Part shown: positions 23,767 through 30,260 of the stretch, piece by piece
How the letters are laid out: each line of letters opens with the position of its first letter
How positions within the stretch are numbered: the stretch's first letter is position 1
Assembly: GCF_003999975.1 (NCBI RefSeq)
Contig: NZ_RJAC01000044.1
Span: 1-33,231 of the forward strand
Length of the DNA: 33,231 nucleotides
Direction of reading: 5' to 3'
Source: Actinoplanes solisilvae
GTDB taxonomy: Bacteria > Actinomycetota > Actinomycetes > Mycobacteriales > Micromonosporaceae
Position numbers and translations under genes: made by a program
Notes under the pieces: model-generated
Told to the model about the DNA's origin: nothing
The model's input: the letters and a program-made list of their open reading frames with translations, nothing else
The model's database searches: none

Positions 23767-25305
23767 CTACGCGCGGGACCAGGACTGGTTGGATCCGCCC
23801 GTGCAGTCCCACAACTGAATGCGCGTGCCGTTCGCGGTGCCGTTCTGCGTCACATCGAGGCAGCGCCCGGAGGCCACTCCGGTGACGGTGCCATTGCCGT
23901 TGACGCTCCACTGCTGGTTGGTGCCACCGTTGCAGTCGTAGATGACGACCGGTGTGCCGTTGGCGGTTCCCCGGCCGCGGGCGTCGAGGCACTTGGTGCC
24001 GTAGACCCGCAGTTCCCGGGCGGAAGTGCCGGTCCACTGCTGGTTCGTGCCGCCGTTGCAGTCATAAATAGCGACCTGTGTGTTGTTGGCGGTGCCGGCG
24101 CCAGGAACGTCGAGACAACGACCCGAGCCGCCGTTGCGGAGCCGATTGCCGGGCACCGGGTCGGTGCCGGTGAGGCCCCACGCGTACCGGAGCCGTCCGG
24201 CGCCCGTGACGTTCGGAGTGGTCAGGGTCAGGTTGGTGCCGCTGCCCTGCAGCTTCTGCATGGCGTACCAGTCGTCGTTCTGCCCGGCGGTGATCTTGCC
24301 GCCGATACCGGGCCAGTAGACGGAGCCCATGCCGAGCTCGCGCAGCACCTGGGTGGTGGCGCGGAAATAGCGGACGAAGTTGTCGGAGCTGGTGGTGTCG
24401 TCGTAGTTGAGGCCGGTGTCCATGGGGGCACCGAACTCGTCGATGACGGTTCGGTCGGCGCAGGTGCCGATGGCATCGCGGAGGAAGTTCACCCACCCGT
24501 CGTACGTCTTCGCGCCGCTGAAGAACGTGTAGTGGTGCAGGGACAGGTACGTCCCCTCGAAGCGGCTGTCGGCGCACATCGTCTTGATGTCCTGGTTCAA
24601 GCCGGAACCGCTGATGAACACACGGTTGCGGGGCACCGACGGTCGCGCGGCGAGCCACGCGGCGGCCACATTCTTCCAGTCGGCCGCGCTGTAGCCGGCC
24701 GGCTCGTTCATCGGCTCGAAGTAGACCAGCGGGTCGGCGCCGTACTTGGCCACGACGGTGTTCCACATCGTGTTGAAGGCGGCGGTGTCGGTGACCCGGC
24801 CACCGGAGGACGCCCGGCCGTCGTCCCAGAACGAGAGGATGACCTTCATGCCGCGGGCGGTCGCCGAGTCCATGACGCCGGTGTAGGAATTCCACCACGC
24901 CGTGCCGACGGAGGCGGTGTTGATCGGCAGCCGGACGGTGTTCGCGCCGAGGTTGCGCTCGAAGCCGGCGAGGACGGCGTCCGCCTTGGCGCGGACGGTG
25001 GCGTAACTGTCACTGCTGCTCAACCCGTACAGGACCAGCGGTTCTCCGGTGAAGTTGTCGCCGGCACGGGCCCAGTTGACGCCCCGGAACTGGCTCGTCG
25101 CGGCCGACGCGCTCGGTGCGGCGGCCACCAGGACCAGCGGGACAGCCGCCAGCGCTGTCACGGCCCCGGCCAGCGCCGCGACGAGGCGCCTCACCGCCGG
25201 CCGTCCGATCCGGCGGCGCCGAGCCGGAGGATGCGCCACGGGACGAACTGTGGCCGGTACAGCGGTTTCGGCTGCTCGGGAACCCGTCAATCGTCGTCGG
25301 ATCAT
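23767..25305 (-). CDS. Secreted GH5-like glycoside hydrolase with ricin-type lectin
   Basis: The 512-residue protein has a long Arg-rich n-region, a hydrophobic segment (about 41-63) and cleavage after ASA near residue 68. The catalytic domain (about 70-375) shows GH5 features: FRGVNWARAG at the start, acid/base Glu201 in FEPMNEP, HHY at 257-259, and nucleophile Glu290 in VIDEFGAP. A beta-trefoil lectin (386-512) has three repeats with CLDV/CLDA and QQW-type motifs. It would cut a beta-glycan such as glucan or mannan; the subfamily is not decidable. Start is ATG 25305 behind AGGGAG; the upstream frame is non-coding in style. It converges on the ThuA-GSDH gene and diverges from the next operon. 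Confidence 0.9.
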   Translation of the reverse strand: MIRRRLTGSRAAETAVPATVRPVAHPPARRRRIGRPAVRRLVAALAGAVTALAAVPLVLVAAAPSASAATSQFRGVNWARAGDNFTGEPLVLYGLSSSDSYATVRAKADAVLAGFERNLGANTVRLPINTASVGTAWWNSYTGVMDSATARGMKVILSFWDDGRASSGGRVTDTAAFNTMWNTVVAKYGADPLVYFEPMNEPAGYSAADWKNVAAAWLAARPSVPRNRVFISGSGLNQDIKTMCADSRFEGTYLSLHHYTFFSGAKTYDGWVNFLRDAIGTCADRTVIDEFGAPMDTGLNYDDTTSSDNFVRYFRATTQVLRELGMGSVYWPGIGGKITAGQNDDWYAMQKLQGSGTNLTLTTPNVTGAGRLRYAWGLTGTDPVPGNRLRNGGSGRCLDVPGAGTANNTQVAIYDCNGGTNQQWTGTSARELRVYGTKCLDARGRGTANGTPVVIYDCNGGTNQQWSVNGNGTVTGVASGRCLDVTQNGTANGTRIQLWDCTGGSNQSWSRA

Positions 25306-25695
25306 GATGCTCCCTGTCGGGTGGTGGGAACGCGCGCTCGGCGCGGACCGTGAGCATTGACTGGTTTCTATCTGATGTCTATCGTATGACGTCACATGAA
25401 TGTTTGACCCAGCAGGACGCTCCGGACGCTCTTCGCTGACCGTCAACAGCATGTTAACGTTAACATTTCTTGATCTGAAGACTGCGGCGATGGTGACAAG
25501 GACTGCCGCCGCACGCATCACTGCGGGTTCACCGCAGCCTCAGTGCCGGTCGCACCCAAGGCAGCGCCCACCGGGCGTACCGGCCGGTCCGGCATTTACC
25601 GGTAGGGCTCGGCTCGACGGCATGACAGATCCAACCCCCCGACGCCTAGGCGCCACGTCCGAATCTGAAGCTGACGACCAAAGGTGTGACCGTCC
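25306..25695. promoter_or_regulatory. Divergent control region between GH5 and GSDH genes
   Basis: This 390-bp region has no gene. It is locally AT-rich at 25355-25480. It holds the perfect palindrome listed separately at 25451-25466. A direct repeat TCTATC-N5-TCTATC (25367-25383) has an 11-bp period. On the minus strand, TACGAT inside the second repeat area could serve as the -10 for the GH5 gene, without a clear -35. The last 200 bp before the GSDH start show no clear hairpin or promoter. Confidence 0.5.
25451..25466. promoter_or_regulatory. Perfect 16-bp LacI-type operator palindrome
   Basis: ATGTTAACGTTAACAT is its own reverse complement with the central CG typical of LacI-family operators. 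It lies 146 bp upstream of the GH5 start and 230 bp upstream of the GSDH start. Its core AACGTTAACA recurs at 20149-20158, upstream of the ThuA-GSDH gene. No LacI-family gene is present in the window, so the regulator would be encoded elsewhere. Confidence 0.7.
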
Positions 25696-28524
25696 ATGAG
25701 AAAACGTGTGATGGCGGCGGTAACGACCGCCGTTCTTTCGGCCGCCGGCATAGTGGCGACCACTCTCGGCCCCGGGTCGCCGGCCGCCGCCCACCCGGTC
25801 AACGCGGCCGACTTCCAGCAGGTCGAGCTGGCCCGAGGGGTGGGCGAGATGGGCGAGCCGATGTCGATGGCGGTGCTGCCGGACCGCTCGGTGCTCCACA
25901 CCGCCCGCAACGGCGTGCTGCGCCGGACCACCGCCGCCGGGGTCACCACCGTGATCGGCACCCTGCCGGTCTACACGCACGACGAGGAGGGCCTGCAGGG
26001 CGTGGGGGTGGATCCGGGTTTCTCCAGCAACCGGTTCATCTACCTGTTCCACGCACCGCCGTTGTCCACTCCCAGCGGTGACGCGCCGGCAACCGGTACG
26101 GACTTCTCCTCGTGGAACGGGGTGAACCGGCTGTCCCGGTTCACCCTCAACGCCGACTACACCCTCAACACGGGCAGCCAGGCGACCGTTCTGGAAGTGG
26201 CGACCAACCGCGGCATGTGCTGCCACGTCGGCGGCGACATCGACTTCGACGCGGCCGGGAACCTTTACCTGTCCACAGGGGACGACTCGAATCCGTTCGA
26301 CTCCAGTGGTTACACGCCCATCGACGAGCGCACCAATCGCAATCCGGTCTACGACGCTCAGCGCAGTGCGGGCAACACCAACGACCTCCGCGGCAAGGTG
26401 CTGCGGATCAAGGTGAACCCGGACGCGACGTACTCGATCCCCTCGGGCAACCTGTTCCCGCCCGGCACCGCCCGGACCCGGCCGGAGATCTTTGCGATGG
26501 GCCTGCGCAACCCGTTCCGGCTCAGCGTCGACAAGTCGAGCGGTGCGGTGTACGTCGCCGACTACGGACCCGACGCCGGCACGACCAGCTCGACGCGCGG
26601 ACCGGCGGGCCAGGTGGAGTTCAACCGGATCACCTCGGCCGGCAACTACGGCTGGCCCTACTGCACCGGCTCGAACACGACGTCGGAGACCTACGTCGAC
26701 TACACGTTCCCGTCCGGACCGTCGGGGAACCGGTTCAACTGCGCCGCGCCGGTCAACAACTCCCCGCGCAACACGGGGCTGACCAACCTGCCGGCGGCGC
26801 GCCCGGCGTGGATCAAGTACGACAACTGCTCGCTGGCCGCGTTCGGTTGCGGCTCGGAGTCGCCGATGGGCGGCGCGGTGTACCGCTACGACGCCGCCAA
26901 CCCGTCCACGGTCAAGTTCCCGGCCGCACTCGACGGGCACTACTTCGCGATGGAGTTCGGCCGGCGCTGGATCAAGAGCATTGACGTCAACGCCGACGGG
27001 TCGGCCGGGCAGATCAGCGAGTTCCCGTGGCGTGGCACCCAGATCATGGACAGCGCCTTCGGCCCCGACGGAGCCCTCTACGTGCTGGACTACGGCACCG
27101 GCTGGGGCAGCGGCGACGCGAGTTCCGCCCTGTACCGCATCGAATACAACGGGGCCGGCAACAACCAGGCCCCGATCGCCCGCGTCGCGGCCAACCCCTC
27201 GTCCGGCGCCGCACCACTGACCGTCAGCTTCTCCTCGAGCGGCTCGTCCGATCCCGAAGGCGGGGCTCTGACCTACTCCTGGAACTTCGGTGACGGCAGC
27301 ACCTCGTCGGCGGCCAATCCCAGCCACACCTACGCCAGTACCGGCCAGCGCACGGTGACGCTCACCGTGACCGATCCCGCCGGTCTCACCGCCACCGCCT
27401 CGACAACAGTCACGGTCGGCAACACCGCCCCCACGGTCGTGCTGAACACGCCGATCGACGGGGCACTCTTCGCCTTCGGCGACAGCGTGCCGTACACGAT
27501 CACGGTGTCGGATCCCGAAGACGGCACCGTCGACTGCACCCGGGTGAAGCTGAGCTACCTGCTCGGCCACGACGACCACGCCCATCCGATCAGCTCGCGC
27601 ACCGGATGCTCGGGAACGCTGCCGATCCCGGTGGACGGCGAGCACGACACGGCGGCCAACCTGTTCGCGGTGCTCGACGCGGAATACACCGACCAAGGCG
27701 CCAACGGCCAGCCCGCGCTGACCACCCGTACGCAGAAGATCCTCCAGCCCCGGCACCGGCAGGCCGAGCATCGCAGCACCCAGTCCGGCACCTCCCTGTT
27801 CAGCAAGGCGACCGCGGAGGGCGGTCAGACGGTCGGCGACATCCAGAACGGCGACTGGATCGCGTTCCAGCGATACTCGCTCGCGGGCGAGAGCCGGTTC
27901 ACGGCCCGGGTCTCGTCGGGCGGCACCGGCGGCACGCTCGCGGTGCGCGCCGGATCGGCCACCGGCACGGTCCTCGGGTCCGTCACGGTGCCGACCACCG
28001 GCAGCTGGGAAACCTTCACCGACGTGTCGACGACCCTGTCCGGGGCGCCGTCCGGCACCACCACGCTGTACCTGACGTTCAGCGGCGGCTCCGGGACGCT
28101 GTTCGACGTGGACGCGTTCACGATCGGCACGGCGCCGAGCAGCGGAGGCACCGGCCGGATCGTCGGCGCGAGCGGTTCGTGTGTCGACGTCAACGGCGCC
28201 AGCTCCGCCGACGGCACCAAGATTCAGCTCTGGACCTGCGGCACCGGCACCAACCAGCAGTGGACCCGCAACGGCAACACCTGGCGGTCACTGGGCAAGT
28301 GCATGGGCGTGGCCGGCGGCGCGACCGCCGACGGCAGCCTGGTGCAGCTGTCGACCTGCAACGGCTCCGGCGCGCAGAACTGGACGTCGGGGACCAACGG
28401 ATCCCTGGTCAACACCGGCTCAGGCAAGTGTCTGGACGCCAACGGCGGCAGCTCCGCCAACGGCACCCAGCTGATCATCTGGACCTGCCACGGCGGCACC
28501 AACCAACGCTGGACCCTGCCATGA
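25696..28524 (+). CDS. Secreted sugar dehydrogenase (GSDH) - PKD - CBM6 - lectin protein
   Basis: This 942-residue protein has a signal peptide cleaved after AAA near residue 32. A GSDH/PQQ-type propeller (about 38-487) contains EEGLQGVGVDPGF and FAMGLRNPFRLS. A PKD domain (about 493-575) has YSWNFGDGST. A linker with LGHDDHAH (623-630) precedes a CBM6-like module (about 689-812) and a ricin-type beta-trefoil (about 820-942). It parallels the protein at 20179 but lacks the ThuA domain and carries a different lectin subtype. ATG 25696 has AAAGG about 11 bp upstream. Its stop overlaps an ATG (28521-28524), linking it to the ThuA-DUF1080 gene. No cytochrome domain is attached, so the electron acceptor is unknown. 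Confidence 0.92.
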   Translation: MRKRVMAAVTTAVLSAAGIVATTLGPGSPAAAHPVNAADFQQVELARGVGEMGEPMSMAVLPDRSVLHTARNGVLRRTTAAGVTTVIGTLPVYTHDEEGLQGVGVDPGFSSNRFIYLFHAPPLSTPSGDAPATGTDFSSWNGVNRLSRFTLNADYTLNTGSQATVLEVATNRGMCCHVGGDIDFDAAGNLYLSTGDDSNPFDSSGYTPIDERTNRNPVYDAQRSAGNTNDLRGKVLRIKVNPDATYSIPSGNLFPPGTARTRPEIFAMGLRNPFRLSVDKSSGAVYVADYGPDAGTTSSTRGPAGQVEFNRITSAGNYGWPYCTGSNTTSETYVDYTFPSGPSGNRFNCAAPVNNSPRNTGLTNLPAARPAWIKYDNCSLAAFGCGSESPMGGAVYRYDAANPSTVKFPAALDGHYFAMEFGRRWIKSIDVNADGSAGQISEFPWRGTQIMDSAFGPDGALYVLDYGTGWGSGDASSALYRIEYNGAGNNQAPIARVAANPSSGAAPLTVSFSSSGSSDPEGGALTYSWNFGDGSTSSAANPSHTYASTGQRTVTLTVTDPAGLTATASTTVTVGNTAPTVVLNTPIDGALFAFGDSVPYTITVSDPEDGTVDCTRVKLSYLLGHDDHAHPISSRTGCSGTLPIPVDGEHDTAANLFAVLDAEYTDQGANGQPALTTRTQKILQPRHRQAEHRSTQSGTSLFSKATAEGGQTVGDIQNGDWIAFQRYSLAGESRFTARVSSGGTGGTLAVRAGSATGTVLGSVTVPTTGSWETFTDVSTTLSGAPSGTTTLYLTFSGGSGTLFDVDAFTIGTAPSSGGTGRIVGASGSCVDVNGASSADGTKIQLWTCGTGTNQQWTRNGNTWRSLGKCMGVAGGATADGSLVQLSTCNGSGAQNWTSGTNGSLVNTGSGKCLDANGGSSANGTQLIIWTCHGGTNQRWTLP

Positions 28525-28538
28525 GAGGAATCCCGGCC

Positions 28539-30239
28539 ATGCGACCACTTACCCGCACACTCCTGGGCGCGGCAGCAGCAGTGCTGCTGACCGTCGTCGG
28601 CACCGGCGGAACACCGGCGTACGCCGCCGACGCACCGTACGACGTGTTGGTGTTCTCCAAGACGGCCGGCTTCCGGCACGACGCGATCCCGGCCGGCATC
28701 CAGTTGATCCGTGATCTGGGCGCGGCGAACAGCTTCACGGTGACCGCGACCGAGGACTCCAACCAGTTCACCGCGACCAACCTGGCCCAGTTCGAGGCGG
28801 TCGTCTTCCTCAACACCACCGGCGACGTGCTCAACAGCACCCAGCAGACCGCCTTCGAGAACTACATCCGGGCCGGCGGCGGATACGTCGGAGTGCACTC
28901 GGCGTCGGACACCGAATACGACTGGTCGTTCTACGGTCAGCTGGTCGGGGCCTACTTCTCCTCGCACCCGGCGATCCAGCAGGCGACCGTACGGGTGGAG
29001 GACCGAGCGCACGCGGCGACCGCCGGGCTGGGGACGAGCGTGGCGCGCACCGACGAGTGGTACAACTTCCGCACCAATCCCCGATCGTCGGCCCGGGTGC
29101 TGTCGTCCCTGGACGAGTCGAGCTATTCCGGCGGCACGATGGGCGGCGACCACCCGCACACCTGGTGCAAGACCTACCAGGGCGGGCGCTCGTTCTACAC
29201 CGGAAGCGGGCACACCCAGGCCAGCTACACCGAGGCGGGCTTCCGGGCGCTGATCCTCGGCGGCATCCGGTACGCGGCCAACCGCACCAAGGCCGACTGC
29301 CGGCCGGAGACCGGTTACACCAGTCTTTACAACGGTTCCACCACCGGTTGGTCCCAGGCCGGACCGGGCGCGTTCAGCAACAGCAACGGAACGCTGACCT
29401 CGTCCGGTGGGCTGGGCATGCTGTGGTACAGCACCAAGGAGTTCCGCTCCTACTCGTTGAAGCTCGACTGGATGATGCCGGGCGACGACAACTCCGGCGT
29501 CGTGATCGGGTTCCCGGCCGGCAGCGACCCGGACGCGGCCATGGCGAACGGGTACGAGGTGCAGATCGACGCCACCGACTCGGCGGACCGGACCACCGGC
29601 GCGGTGTACGGGGTCAAGTCGGCCGACATCGCCGCCCGCGACGCGGCGCTGAACCCACCGGGTGAGTGGAACACCTACGAGCTGCTGGTCGAGGGGGAAC
29701 GGCTGCGGGTCTTCCTGAACGGCGTCGTCGTCAACGACTTCACCAACACGGATCCCGCGCGGTCGCTGACCTCCGGCTACCTCGGCATCCAGAACCACGG
29801 CACCGGTGACGACGTGTCGTTCCGCAACATCCGGATCAAGGAGTCGGGCGGTACGACTCCCCGGACCGGCCCGATCACCAGCGCCGGCGGCAAGTGCGTC
29901 GACGTCAACGGCGCCAGCTCCGCCGACGGCACGAAGATTCAGCTGTGGCGCTGCGCCGGCAGCTCGAACCAGCAGTGGACGGTCAACGGGAACACCCTGC
30001 GCTCGCTCAACAAGTGCATGGGCGTCGCCGGCGGCAGCACCGCGAACGGCGGGCTGGTCCAGTTGTCGACGTGCAACGGCTCCGGCGGCCAGAACTGGAC
30101 CCCGGGAACCAACGGCTCCCTGGTCAACCCCCAGTCGGGCAAATGCCTGGACGCCAACGGTGCCGGCACCGCGGACGGGACCCAACTGATCATCTGGACC
30201 TGCCACGGCGCCGCCAACCAGCGCTGGACCCTTCCGTAA
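28539..30239 (+). CDS. Secreted ThuA - DUF1080 (3-keto-disaccharide hydrolase) - lectin protein
   Basis: This 566-residue exported protein has a signal peptide cleaved after AYA at residue 29. The ThuA domain (about 33-254) begins VLVFSKTAGFRHDA. A DUF1080 / 3-keto-disaccharide-hydrolase domain (about 259-438) includes YTSLYNGSTTGW, NSGVVIGFP and YEVQIDATD. A ricin-type beta-trefoil (446-566) is almost a copy of the lectin of the preceding protein. Start choice: ATG 28539 sits 8 bp after GAGAGGAA; ATG 28521, overlapping the upstream stop, is the alternative. DUF1080 proteins act on 3-keto-glycosides, and ThuA belongs to a pathway of 3-keto-sugar use in rhizobia. Their fusion outside the cell suggests cleavage of oxidised glycosides. 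Confidence 0.9.
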   Translation: MRPLTRTLLGAAAAVLLTVVGTGGTPAYAADAPYDVLVFSKTAGFRHDAIPAGIQLIRDLGAANSFTVTATEDSNQFTATNLAQFEAVVFLNTTGDVLNSTQQTAFENYIRAGGGYVGVHSASDTEYDWSFYGQLVGAYFSSHPAIQQATVRVEDRAHAATAGLGTSVARTDEWYNFRTNPRSSARVLSSLDESSYSGGTMGGDHPHTWCKTYQGGRSFYTGSGHTQASYTEAGFRALILGGIRYAANRTKADCRPETGYTSLYNGSTTGWSQAGPGAFSNSNGTLTSSGGLGMLWYSTKEFRSYSLKLDWMMPGDDNSGVVIGFPAGSDPDAAMANGYEVQIDATDSADRTTGAVYGVKSADIAARDAALNPPGEWNTYELLVEGERLRVFLNGVVVNDFTNTDPARSLTSGYLGIQNHGTGDDVSFRNIRIKESGGTTPRTGPITSAGGKCVDVNGASSADGTKIQLWRCAGSSNQQWTVNGNTLRSLNKCMGVAGGSTANGGLVQLSTCNGSGGQNWTPGTNGSLVNPQSGKCLDANGAGTADGTQLIIWTCHGAANQRWTLP

Positions 30240-30260
30240 TGCGCCGTGGGGAGACATCAC

